Shown: in pieces, positions 1-6,110 of the stretch | Position numbering within the stretch: position 1 is the first letter of the stretch | How the letters are laid out: each line of letters opens with the position of its first letter | Assembly: GCA_002338895.1 (NCBI GenBank) | Contig: DDJH01000123.1 | Span: 5,865-14,233, forward strand | Source of the DNA: Lentisphaeria bacterium UBA1829 | GTDB lineage: Bacteria; Verrucomicrobiota; Lentisphaeria; Victivallales; UBA1829 | DNA length: 8,369 bases | Reading direction: 5' to 3' | Position numbers and translations under genes: made by a program | The notes under the pieces: model-generated | Told to the model about the DNA's origin: nothing | What the model saw: the letters and a program-made list of their open reading frames with translations, nothing else | Databases searched by the model: none

Positions 1-141
1 CCGATATCCGTGATCCCGTCCGCTGAGTCTGTCCTGCGCAGAGAGCAGCTGCGCCGACTCCACGATCATCTTGATCACATGCGCATCGCACAGCGATTCC
101 GCCGCCTTCTCCGGCGACGGATCCACGGCAAAAATATTCAT
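1..141 (-). CDS. Conserved hypothetical protein, phage-associated family (N-terminal 47 residues only)
   Basis: The reading frame is open from an ATG at 141-139 to the left window edge. The visible protein begins MNIFAVDPSPEKAAESLCDA and continues with HVIKMIVESAQLLS (residues 21-34). The pattern MxIF-x-D-x-xPxxAAxxxCDxHVxKMIxESAQLL is one I recall from conserved hypothetical proteins of tailed phages and some bacteria. I know of no established function and do not assign one; C18, D19, H21 and K24 are probably the conserved polar positions. The start is well supported: a near-perfect Shine-Dalgarno AAGGAGGT (147-154, minus strand) lies 5 nt upstream. The gene lies 168 nt downstream of rfbD on the same strand, so it may be read through from the rfb operon or be separate. 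Its role in rhamnose synthesis, if any, is not apparent. The family call rests on memory of the pattern only. Confidence 0.6.
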   Translation of the reverse strand, partial: MNIFAVDPSPEKAAESLCDAHVIKMIVESAQLLSAQDRLSGRDHGYR

Positions 142-172
142 GGGGAACCTCCTTCCTCCTGTTTTTCTTCTC

Positions 173-195
173 TCCGAAGCCGCTGCGGCCCCGGA
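173..195 (-). promoter_or_regulatory. 10-bp hairpin in the leader of the left-edge gene
   Basis: Read on the minus strand, the two 10-base arms (195-186 and 182-173) around a 3-nt loop (CAG, 185-183) pair along their whole length in RNA, with two adjacent G-U wobbles at 190-191 against 177-178. On the plus strand the same two positions would be A-C mismatches, so the structure favours minus-strand RNA. It ends 13 nt before the Shine-Dalgarno and 31 nt before the ATG. No U-run follows, so it is not an ordinary terminator. It could affect mRNA stability or translation, or be chance in GC-rich DNA. Confidence 0.3.
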
Positions 196-308
196 TCTCA
201 TGCGCTCTTTGCTGAGAAAAAAACAGGAAAAATGAAAAAAAGTTCCCTCTCCGCCTCATCCATTCCCCCAGACGCACCGGGAAAGAACGGACTTGAGCAA
301 CGAATTTC

Positions 309-1169
309 TTATTCGAAGGTCTCCCTCTTCAAAAATTCCGCCAGAGCCTCTTTCCAGTCGGGCATCGGCGTGAACCCGAGCTCCTTCAGGCGGCGCTTGA
401 TCAGACGGGAATTTTTCGGGCGCGGCGCCGGACGCGGAAACTCCTCCGTCGAACACGGAATCACCTTCTGGGGAATTCCCTTCTGACGGAAAATCTCCTC
501 TGCGAACTCCGCCCAGCTGGCCTCTCCTTCGCAGGTCATGTGAAGGATCCCGGTCACCTCCGGACGCTCCAGCAGTTCGCCGAGCTTCCGGGCGACCGCC
601 AGCGCACTGGTCGGATTGCCGATCTGATCGTTCACGACCTTCAGAGCCGGACGGCTTCCGTCCGCCAGCTTCAGCATCGTATGAACAAAACTCGGTCCGC
701 CGAATCCGTAGAGCCAGGAGATCCGGCAGATCACGGAGCGGTCGGGAAGGATCCGCTGAACCGCCTGCTCTCCGGCAAATTTCGTCTGACCATACACGGT
801 TGCGCCGCCATTGGCCGCATCCGATTCGCTGTACGGATGATCCGCCGCCCCGTCGAACACGTAGTCGGTGGAGATGGCGATCAGACGAATCCCCGCATCT
901 CTGCACGCGGACGCCACATGGGCGCTGCCGAGATGATTCAGCCGGTCCGCCATCTCCCGCTCGCTCTCACAGCGATCCACCGCGGTCATGGCCGCGCAGT
1001 GGATCACCGCATCGGGAGAATACTGACGAAGAACGGATGCGATGGATTCCGGAGAAGTGATGTCCGCTTCCGGAAGATCGGTCGGGACAATGGAAAAACG
1101 GTCGGAAAGAATACGGCAGATGGTCCGGCCGAGCATCCCCTTTCCGCCGGTCAGAAGAACTTTTTTCAT
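309..1169 (-). CDS. rfbD: dTDP-4-dehydrorhamnose reductase (RmlD)
   Basis: Catalyses the last step of dTDP-L-rhamnose synthesis: NAD(P)H-dependent reduction of dTDP-6-deoxy-L-lyxo-4-hexulose to dTDP-L-rhamnose, in the cytoplasm. The 286-residue protein is near the usual family length (about 280-300). It starts with a Rossmann nucleotide-binding loop GGKGMLG (8-14). It also has STDYVFDG (100-107), the catalytic pair YGQTK (Y126, K130) of extended short-chain dehydrogenases, VNDQIGNPTS (179-188), and the C-terminal RPKNSRL (250-256) characteristic of RmlD. The start ATG overlaps the rfbC stop as ATGA (1166-1169), so it is the last gene of the coupled rfbBACD operon. It ends at TAA 311-309. No strong intrinsic terminator follows; the downstream DNA has T-runs on this strand but only weak stems. 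All key residues are present, so the enzyme should be active. Confidence 0.96.
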   Translation of the reverse strand: MKKVLLTGGKGMLGRTICRILSDRFSIVPTDLPEADITSPESIASVLRQYSPDAVIHCAAMTAVDRCESEREMADRLNHLGSAHVASACRDAGIRLIAISTDYVFDGAADHPYSESDAANGGATVYGQTKFAGEQAVQRILPDRSVICRISWLYGFGGPSFVHTMLKLADGSRPALKVVNDQIGNPTSALAVARKLGELLERPEVTGILHMTCEGEASWAEFAEEIFRQKGIPQKVIPCSTEEFPRPAPRPKNSRLIKRRLKELGFTPMPDWKEALAEFLKRETFE

Positions 1170-1738
1170 TTCAGGTACTCCGGGTTGCTGATCTCGAAGA
1201 GCTCCGCATCCTTTAGAAGCGGGTTGACGGTGTCTTTGGGAGAAAGAATGAAGTGCTCCACCTGGACTTTCCAGTCGATGCCGAGGGCGGGATCGTTGAA
1301 GGCGATTCCCCGTTCATGGGAGGGAGCGTAGAGATTGTCGCACTTGTACTGGAAAATGACATCGTCGGTCAGCACGACAAAGCCGTGGGCGAATCCGCGC
1401 GGCACAAACAGCTGCCGCTTGTTTTCTCCGGAGAGCTCCACGGCCACATGTTTTCCGAATGTCGGCGAACCTTTCCGGATGTCGACCGCCACGTCCAGCA
1501 CCGCGCCGAGGATCACCCGGACCAGCTTTGCCTGCGTGTAGGGCGCCGCCTGATAGTGCAGTCCGCGGAGAACGCCGAAGCGGGAACGCGATTCATTGTC
1601 CTGCACCCAGCTGCAGTCGATTCCGGCGTCGCGGTAGCGCTGATCCGACCAGGATTCAAAAAAATATCCGCGGGCATCCCCGAAGATTTTCGGTTCGATG
1701 ATTTTCACATCCGGAATTTCCGTTTCCATTACATTCAT
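1166..1738 (-). CDS. rfbC: dTDP-4-dehydrorhamnose 3,5-epimerase (RmlC)
   Basis: Epimerises dTDP-4-keto-6-deoxy-D-glucose at C3 and C5, third step of the pathway. The 190-residue cupin fits the family (about 180-190). Visible features are [12 protein letters not shown] (19-30), the active-site segment GVLRGLHYQ (55-63) with H61 as the expected catalytic base, a conserved lysine K71, the cupin stretch [11 protein letters not shown] (110-120), YKCDNLY (131-137) with Y131 as the expected acid, and SPKD (166-169). The start chosen is ATG 1738, which overlaps the rfbA stop as ATGA and has GGTGG 4 nt upstream. ATG 1729 is a possible alternative giving 187 residues. The frame stays open further upstream to 1855, but that extension lies in rfbA and carries no family sequence. 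Rhamnose-specific RmlC is favoured over other sugar epimerases because the other three pathway genes are adjacent. Confidence 0.95.
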   Translation of the reverse strand: MNVMETEIPDVKIIEPKIFGDARGYFFESWSDQRYRDAGIDCSWVQDNESRSRFGVLRGLHYQAAPYTQAKLVRVILGAVLDVAVDIRKGSPTFGKHVAVELSGENKRQLFVPRGFAHGFVVLTDDVIFQYKCDNLYAPSHERGIAFNDPALGIDWKVQVEHFILSPKDTVNPLLKDAELFEISNPEYLK

Positions 1739-2601
1739 TTTTCCACCAGATGTTTCAGATATTGTCCATATTCGGTTTTCATCATGTCCTTTGCGCTGTC
1801 GAGGACCTCCTGCGCGGTCATCCAGCCGTTCTCGTATGCGATCTCCTGGAGGCACGCGATCTGGAGTCCCTGACGGGTTTCGACGGTGCGGATGAAATTT
1901 GCGGCATCCAGCATGCTGTCATGGGTTCCGGTATCGAGCCAGGCGTAACCGCGCTTGAAGAGTTCCACATGGAGCTTTCCTGCCTGGAGATAGGCGTTGT
2001 TGACGCTGGTGATCTCCAGTTCGCCGCGTGCGGAAGGACGGATCTTTTCCGCGATCCGCACAACCTCGTTGTCATAGAAATAGAGCCCCGTGACCGCGTA
2101 ATTGGACTTCGGACGCTCCGGCTTCTCTTCGATGGAGACCGCATTGCCCGCCGCGTCGAATTCAACGACGCCGAAGCGCTCCGGATCCCGGACATAGTAT
2201 CCGAAAATCGTCGCCCCCGTCTTCCGTTCCGTAGCCTTCCGCAGAAGTCTGCTGAGATTGGCGCCGTAAAAGATATTGTCCCCCAGCACCAGCGCGACGG
2301 AGTCCGTTCCGATGAACTCCTTCCCGATCAGGAACGCCTGCGCCAACCCTTCCGGTTTCGGCTGCACGGCGTAGTGGAAGAAAACCCCGAACCGGGATCC
2401 GTCGCCCAGCAGCCGCTGAAAGGAGGGCTGATCCTCCGGCGTGGTGATCACGAGGATCTCCCGGATTCCCGCCAGCATCAGCGTGCTGATCGGATAATAG
2501 ATCATCGGCTTGTCGTAAATTCCGAGGAGCTGTTTGGAAACTCCTTTTGTGATCGGATGCAGTCGGGTTCCCGCTCCGCCGGCCAGTACGATTCCCTTCA
2601 T
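1735..2601 (-). CDS. rfbA: Glucose-1-phosphate thymidylyltransferase (RmlA)
   Basis: Makes dTDP-D-glucose and pyrophosphate from glucose-1-phosphate and dTTP, the committed and usually feedback-inhibited step (by dTDP-rhamnose in known RmlA enzymes). The 288-residue length matches the family closely. Motifs in order are the nucleotidyltransferase signature [16 protein letters not shown] (8-23), [10 protein letters not shown] (81-90), the metal-binding VLGDNIFYG (105-113, D108), EEKP (158-161), GELEIT (193-198) and [12 protein letters not shown] (220-231, second metal aspartate D223). The ATG at 2601 overlaps the rfbB stop (ATGA). A good Shine-Dalgarno AGGAGG sits 6 nt upstream, inside the last codons of rfbB. 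The C-terminal [13 protein letters not shown] (252-264) is typical of the RmlA short form. No residue appears to be missing. Confidence 0.97.
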   Translation of the reverse strand: MKGIVLAGGAGTRLHPITKGVSKQLLGIYDKPMIYYPISTLMLAGIREILVITTPEDQPSFQRLLGDGSRFGVFFHYAVQPKPEGLAQAFLIGKEFIGTDSVALVLGDNIFYGANLSRLLRKATERKTGATIFGYYVRDPERFGVVEFDAAGNAVSIEEKPERPKSNYAVTGLYFYDNEVVRIAEKIRPSARGELEITSVNNAYLQAGKLHVELFKRGYAWLDTGTHDSMLDAANFIRTVETRQGLQIACLQEIAYENGWMTAQEVLDSAKDMMKTEYGQYLKHLVEK

Positions 2602-3674
2602 GCGTTTCCTCCTGTTCCCAGACGTTCCATTTTATAGGCTCCGCTCAGCACATGGGCGCACCAGTCGTCCCGGTGCTCCAAGTACCAGAGAACGGTTTTC
2701 CGGATTCCGGACTCAAAGGATTCCTGCGGGGTCCATCCGAGCTCCCGCGCGATTTTGGACGGATCGATCGCATAGCGCAGGTCGTGTCCCGGACGATCCT
2801 TCACATGGACGATCTGTTCCGCATACGATTTCCCGTCCGGACGCGGACGGAGCTCATCCAGCAGGGAACAGATCGTGCGGACGACTTCCAGATTGGTCTT
2901 TTCATTATGTCCGCCGATGTTGTAAGTCTCTCCCGGAACCCCTTTTGTCGCAACGAGATAGAGTGCCCTTGCGTGATCCTCCACATAGAGCCAGTCCCGG
3001 ATCTGAAGCCCTTTTCCGTAGATGGGGAGCTCCTTTCCGTCGAGCGCATGAAGAATCACCAGCGGAATCAGCTTTTCCGGGAAGTGATACGGTCCGTAAT
3101 TGTTGGAACAGTTGGTCACGATGGTCGGGAGCCCGAAGGTCCGCATCCAGGCGCGGACCAGGTGGTCGCTGGAGGCCTTGCTGGCGCTGTAAGGGGAGCT
3201 CGGAGCGTAGGGGGTTGTTTCGCGGAAGAAATCCTCCGGGCCGTTCAGATCGCCGAACACCTCGTCCGTGGAGATATGGTGGAAGCGGAAGGAGTCCTTC
3301 TCCTCTTTCTCCAGCGCGCTCCAGTAGCTGCGGGCCGCCTCCAGAAGGGTGTACGTTCCGAAGATGTTGGTCCGGATGAACTCTCCGGGGCCGTCGATGG
3401 AACGGTCCACATGGGATTCCGCCGCGAGGTGCATCACATGGGTCGGACGGAAGGAGCGGAACACGCGGTCCAGCTCCTGCCTGTCGCAGATATCGACCTT
3501 TTCGAAACGGAATCGGGGGTCCTCCGCCACCTCCGCCAGATTTTCCAGATTGCCTGCATAGGTGAGTTTATCCACCGTGCAGACCGCATCTCCGGTATTT
3601 TTGATAATATGCCGGACCACTGCGGATCCGATGAATCCCGCGCCGCCCGTGACAAGAATTCGATTGCTGTTCAT
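2598..3674 (-). CDS. rfbB: dTDP-glucose 4,6-dehydratase (RmlB)
   Basis: Converts dTDP-glucose to dTDP-4-keto-6-deoxyglucose using tightly bound NAD+, second step of the pathway. The 358-residue protein is the normal size. It shows the NAD-binding GGAGFIG (10-16), VDKLTYAGN (34-42), [12 protein letters not shown] (82-93), STDEVFG (135-141) with the catalytic T136-D137-E138 triad, YSASK (162-166; Y162, K166), [14 protein letters not shown] (191-204), and [15 protein letters not shown] (220-234). These are diagnostic of RmlB rather than other epimerase/dehydratase relatives. The start is ATG 3674 because the Rossmann strand begins there ([11 protein letters not shown]). The frame is open upstream to 3947, but that stretch looks like arginine-rich non-family translation. 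Ribosome binding looks modest: GGTGG is 2 nt from the ATG, and AGGAG is about 14 nt away. First gene of the operon. Confidence 0.97.
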   Translation of the reverse strand: MNSNRILVTGGAGFIGSAVVRHIIKNTGDAVCTVDKLTYAGNLENLAEVAEDPRFRFEKVDICDRQELDRVFRSFRPTHVMHLAAESHVDRSIDGPGEFIRTNIFGTYTLLEAARSYWSALEKEEKDSFRFHHISTDEVFGDLNGPEDFFRETTPYAPSSPYSASKASSDHLVRAWMRTFGLPTIVTNCSNNYGPYHFPEKLIPLVILHALDGKELPIYGKGLQIRDWLYVEDHARALYLVATKGVPGETYNIGGHNEKTNLEVVRTICSLLDELRPRPDGKSYAEQIVHVKDRPGHDLRYAIDPSKIARELGWTPQESFESGIRKTVLWYLEHRDDWCAHVLSGAYKMERLGTGGNA

Positions 3675-3742
3675 TTCCACCCAAATCTCTCCTGCTGTTT
3701 TCTCTCCGCCGGGCACCGTTTTCCGGGGAAATTTTTCTGCGT

Positions 3743-3787
3743 GGCTCCTTCCTGTATGGAGGAGCCCTCCCGGATCGGGAGTCCCGA
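3743..3787 (-). repeat. Cluster of overlapping, mutually exclusive inverted repeats in the rfb leader
   Basis: Four perfect inverted repeats share bases: 3743-3748 with 3761-3766 (6 bp, 12-nt loop); 3758-3762 with 3766-3770 (5 bp, 3-nt loop); 3767-3772 with 3776-3781 (6 bp, 3-nt loop); and the 13-bp dyad TCGGGAGTCCCGA (3775-3787), symmetric around its central G. Neighbouring pairs cannot form together because they compete for the same arms. The cluster is about 70-110 nt upstream of the rfbB start. It could be an RNA switch-like leader, a DNA operator (the 13-bp dyad), or coincidence in GC-rich sequence. No known riboswitch class is recognised here. Confidence 0.35.
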
Positions 3788-3870
3788 AGCGCCCCCGCAT
3801 GCGGAAATCAGGAAGAGGAACCTCCCGTTTCCACGTCTCTGCCTGATCGCCGCACTCCGCTCTGCTGCTG

Positions 3871-3900
3871 AAAAAGCGCCCGGCGGATTCCGGGCATTTT
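3871..3900 (-). terminator. Terminator-like hairpin between the rfb promoter and rfbB
   Basis: On the minus strand the arms GCCCGG (3895-3890) and CCGGGC (3883-3878) form a 6-bp GC stem with a 6-nt loop. They are followed by GC and five Ts (3875-3871). Flanking A-run and T-run bases (3900-3898 with 3875-3873) could extend the stem past a mismatch. It lies inside the predicted rfb leader, about 70-95 nt after the proposed start, so it could act as an attenuator. The plus-strand reading has only four Ts. The short U-tract keeps confidence low. Confidence 0.35.
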
Positions 3901-3909
3901 GCAAAGGGG

Positions 3910-3967
3910 GGATCGAAAAAGCGACCGATCCTCCGGCCAATCGGCAATCCGCGGCAAATCCGGATTG
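3910..3967 (-). repeat. Two further inverted repeats early in the rfb leader
   Basis: GGATCG (3910-3915) pairs with CGATCC (3926-3931) around a 10-nt spacer. CAATCC (3945-3950) pairs with GGATTG (3962-3967) around an 11-nt spacer. Both lie just downstream of the proposed rfb -10 box; the second spans the predicted transcription start, so it would be a DNA dyad (operator-like) rather than a full RNA hairpin if that start is right. The stems are only 6 bp, so chance is a real possibility. Confidence 0.25.
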
Positions 3968-3971
3968 TTTA

Positions 3972-3999
3972 AATGTATCTTCAATCTCACTTTTTTCAA
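3972..3999 (-). promoter_or_regulatory. Candidate sigma-70 promoter for the rfbBACD operon
   Basis: On the minus strand a -35 box TTGAAA (3999-3994, 5 of 6 consensus bases) is separated by 16 nt from a -10 box TACATT (3977-3972, 4 of 6). The start would be near 3965, leaving a leader of about 290 nt before rfbB. An A9 tract on this strand (4016-4008) falls at about -43 to -51, where an UP element would lie. I found no better minus-strand promoter between here and rfbB. The sequence match is moderate and the unusually long leader is a caution. Confidence 0.5.
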
Positions 4000-4070
4000 G
4001 CACGGGCTTTTTTTTTCAGACTGATTTCCCGCGTCTTTTCCGCCGGAAGCGCTCCGCCGTCCAACTGGAG

Positions 4071-4127
4071 TTTTTTTTGGGAAAAAAGAGTCTGCCCCCT
4101 TGACTTTTCGAACGGTTGTGATATAAT
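4071..4127 (+). promoter_or_regulatory. Strong extended -10 promoter for the regulator-pseudopilin-hydrolase operon
   Basis: The -35 box TTGACT (4100-4105) and a perfect -10 box TATAAT (4122-4127) are 16 nt apart, with the extended -10 dinucleotide TG at 4119-4120. The predicted start is near 4134, about 39 nt before the regulator ATG. A T8 tract (4071-4078) and an A6 tract (4082-4087) fall at about -63 to -47, consistent with an UP element or bent DNA. This is the clearest promoter in the window and would need repression to be off by default, which fits the operator-like repeats just downstream. Confidence 0.8.
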
Positions 4128-4131
4128 TTAT

Positions 4132-4151
4132 TTATCAAAAGTTATCAAACT
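4132..4151 (+). promoter_or_regulatory. Candidate operator: tandem repeat and dyad at the transcription start
   Basis: The octamer TTATCAAA occurs twice, at 4132-4139 and 4142-4149, exactly 10 bp (one helical turn) apart. The second copy is embedded in an inverted repeat AGTT-ATCA-AACT (4140-4151), which includes GTT-N4-AAC. GntR-family sites often have GT...AC half-sites. The elements cover about +1 to +18 of the predicted transcript, just downstream of the -10 box, a classic position for a repressor to block RNA polymerase. The natural candidate ligand is the GntR-type protein encoded 22 nt downstream, acting by autoregulation. Which element, if either, is bound cannot be told from sequence. 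Confidence 0.5.
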
Positions 4152-4172
4152 AGAAAAAGACAGGCGGATCCG

Positions 4173-5303
4173 ATGACATCCATCCATACGGGAAAAGAGT
4201 GCACGACAGAGGCGATCGTGAAATATCTGGAGCGGGAGATTCTCTCGGGACGGCTTCCGGCGCTTTCCAAACTGCCGACGACCCGGTGGATTGCGGAACG
4301 CTTTTCGGTCAGCCAGCCGCTGGTGATCAAGTCGATCCGGGAGCTGGAGAAGCGGCGTTTGATTGTCAGCCGCGGACGGAAGGGACTGTTTGTCAGCGCG
4401 ACCGCGGCGATGCCGGAGATCATCGAGGTGCTGATCTTCTCGTTTGACGGGACCATCGACAACAATTCGTTTGTCCGGCGCGTCACCTCGTTTTACGACA
4501 GTCCGCTGGCAATCGGACGGATGAATTTCCAGATTCGCTCCGTCAATGTCCCGCTCGCCCGGAAATCGGATGCGGAGTTCAAGCGCACGATCCTGAAAGA
4601 CGAAATTGTCAAACTCAGCCAGTGGCACTGCCATTGCGCGGTCATCGTCGGGACGGAGTTCCGGAAAGAAGAGATCCGCATCTGCGGCGCCCTCCCCTTC
4701 CCGACCCTGTTTCTGGGCGATTTCCGGGAGGGCGATTACGATGATCTCACTTATAACCGTCTGGGCTTTGCCTCCGACACCTATGCCCCGCTGATGGAGC
4801 GGGCGAAACAGACCGGGATTCACAATCTGACCGTCCTTCTTCCCGATCATCTTTCCGATGTTCCCTACCTGAAGGAACCGACGGAAAAACTTCACGCCTT
4901 CTGCCGGGAGACCCGTACACAACTCCGAATCCAAACCGTCCGCACCCCGAACGCCCCCGACCGCGAAACGCGGGACCGCGAACGGAAAGCCGTTTTCCGG
5001 AAACTTCTCCGCGACGGGATCGCCGAACGGGAAATCTTCTGTTTCCGCTTCGGCAATCACTGCGAAGAGTGGATCGACGAATTTCAGCGCAGCGGCATCC
5101 GCATCGGGGAATCGCTTCACGAGATTCTTTTTTCGGATTCGAAGGAGGTTCTTCCGCGGATCTCCGGCGTTTTTCAGGAATTTGTCACGCAGGAGGAGCT
5201 GGACCGCCTGTACGAAACCCAGATTGCCGCGATCCATCTTCTCGCCGCGGGAAAGCTCTCCAACTTCCGCGACAATTTCCAGACGCACTTCACCCTTCAC
5301 TGA
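4173..5303 (+). CDS. GntR/LacI-chimeric (AraR-like) transcriptional regulator
   Basis: A 376-residue cytoplasmic DNA-binding protein. Residues about 10-77 form a GntR-type winged helix: [19 protein letters not shown] (12-30), [20 protein letters not shown] (34-53) as the helix-turn-helix, then [20 protein letters not shown] (55-74) as the wing. From about 84 onward, alternating strands and helices (EVLIFSFDG 85-93, CAVIVGTEF 155-163, PTLFLGDF 177-184, LTVLLPDHL 219-227) look like a periplasmic-binding-protein-type sugar sensor, as in LacI and AraR. This part is diverged and the ligand cannot be named. The start ATG 4173 begins just before the winged helix; only a weak CAGGCGG precedes it. It is first in the operon, followed after 31 nt by the pseudopilin gene, and probably controls its own promoter plus the hydrolase. 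Repression released by a sugar is inferred from AraR-like proteins, not shown here. Confidence 0.85.
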   Translation: MTSIHTGKECTTEAIVKYLEREILSGRLPALSKLPTTRWIAERFSVSQPLVIKSIRELEKRRLIVSRGRKGLFVSATAAMPEIIEVLIFSFDGTIDNNSFVRRVTSFYDSPLAIGRMNFQIRSVNVPLARKSDAEFKRTILKDEIVKLSQWHCHCAVIVGTEFRKEEIRICGALPFPTLFLGDFREGDYDDLTYNRLGFASDTYAPLMERAKQTGIHNLTVLLPDHLSDVPYLKEPTEKLHAFCRETRTQLRIQTVRTPNAPDRETRDRERKAVFRKLLRDGIAEREIFCFRFGNHCEEWIDEFQRSGIRIGESLHEILFSDSKEVLPRISGVFQEFVTQEELDRLYETQIAAIHLLAAGKLSNFRDNFQTHFTLH

Positions 5304-5334
5304 CCCAGAACCCAACCAAGGAGATCCCAAAACC

Positions 5335-6066
5335 ATGCAGACCGTCTTCCCGCCCGTTTCGATTCCTCCGGCTTCCCGGAAGTGTTTCCGAAAATTTACT
5401 TTGATAGAGCTTCTTGTCGTAATTGCGATTCTTGCGATTCTTGTTTCTCTTCTTCTTCCGGCGCTGAACAGTGCGCGGGAGAAGGCGCGGACGGGGAGCT
5501 GTCTCTCCAATTTAAAGCAGCTTGGGGTCGTCAACGCCACCTATCTGAACGAGAACAACGACTATTTCTGCATGTTTGAAACCACCTATTTCAATCAGCT
5601 GACGCACGGGGTCATGCGGATCTGGGGACATCTGTATTTCGGGATTCCGGAAACGGAAGACTACTTCAAGCCGGGGGAAGCGGGCATCCTGCATCCGAAG
5701 CTGAAACTGTTCAAATGCCCCTCCTCGACGGACTTTTCGAGCATCAACCAGTACGGGTACAACACCTACGGTCTTCTGAATCTCTGCGGCAAGAGCACGC
5801 GCTTGAAATATCCCTCCTCGGCGATGCTGTTTGCCGATCAGCGCAGGGGCCCCAGCTCCTCCTACACCTACAACTGCTACACGTGGTCCTCGACGACTGC
5901 CAGCACCGAGTACTACGCATGGTCCGGACTCAAAAATCCGGAAGAGTTCAACCGTCACACCCGTCTCAACAACGTCGTTCATGCGGACGGCCATGCAAGC
6001 GCCTATCGGGTCGCAACGGAAAAGGCCCCCTGGCAGCAGATCGGCATGTACGCCCCGACCTGGTAA
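5335..6066 (+). CDS. Pseudopilin-like protein with N-terminal methylation motif and H-X9-DG C-terminus
   Basis: A 243-residue envelope protein. A basic leader (residues 1-20) precedes the type IV pilin/pseudopilin signature [15 protein letters not shown] (21-35), with F21 at the expected cleavage junction and the conserved fifth-position glutamate E25. The hydrophobic helix runs to about 44 (LPAL). Then come [20 protein letters not shown] (45-64), KCPSS (127-131), a Ser/Thr/Tyr-rich stretch (174-195), and H208-X9-D218-G219, the H-X9-DG signature known from planctomycetal and lentisphaeral proteins. Residue -1 is lysine, not the usual glycine. ATG 5335 is chosen over in-frame upstream codons because AAGGAG (5318-5323) precedes it and the leader then has normal length; earlier starts fall inside the regulator gene. 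No secretion-system genes are adjacent. It lies between a sugar regulator and a secreted hydrolase, so a role in enzyme display, secretion or polysaccharide capture is possible but unproven. Confidence 0.9.
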   Translation: MQTVFPPVSIPPASRKCFRKFTLIELLVVIAILAILVSLLLPALNSAREKARTGSCLSNLKQLGVVNATYLNENNDYFCMFETTYFNQLTHGVMRIWGHLYFGIPETEDYFKPGEAGILHPKLKLFKCPSSTDFSSINQYGYNTYGLLNLCGKSTRLKYPSSAMLFADQRRGPSSSYTYNCYTWSSTTASTEYYAWSGLKNPEEFNRHTRLNNVVHADGHASAYRVATEKAPWQQIGMYAPTW

Positions 6067-6110
6067 CAACTTCTCATCATCCAAACGCTTCCAATCACAG
6101 GAGAAATCAA

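Noticed and set aside
235..283. Possible intrinsic terminator after rfbD: TTCCC arm at 283-279 on the minus strand, GGGAA at 247-243, then T7 at 241-235.
   Set aside because: The stem is only 5 bp with a loop of about 31 nt. An alternative closer pairing (279-283 with 263-267) is too far from the T-run. Termination here is possible but the sequence does not support a call.
1739..1855. Open frame extending rfbC upstream by 39 codons.
   Set aside because: It lies entirely within rfbA, and the RmlC fold starts after [16 protein letters not shown] 1738 has the coupled ATGA overlap.
3600..3607. A third copy of the TTATCAAA octamer (on the minus strand).
   Set aside because: It lies inside rfbB where it encodes conserved-looking residues around I23-K25. 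A single octamer match without dyad or promoter is likely chance.
3675..3947. Open frame extending rfbB upstream by 91 codons.
   Set aside because: The extra translation has no Rossmann-family sequence, the family always starts at the MxxxRILVTGG strand, and the region holds inverted repeats that look like leader DNA.
4048..4078. CTCC...GGAG stem followed by T8 as a plus-strand terminator.
   Set aside because: The stem is only 4 bp and no plus-strand gene lies upstream; the T8 is better explained as part of an UP element.
4128..5540. Long minus-strand open frame of 470 codons opposite the regulator.
   Set aside because: It is antisense to a convincing winged-helix gene, crosses the gene boundary at 5303-5335 and the strong plus promoter, and shows no family motif.
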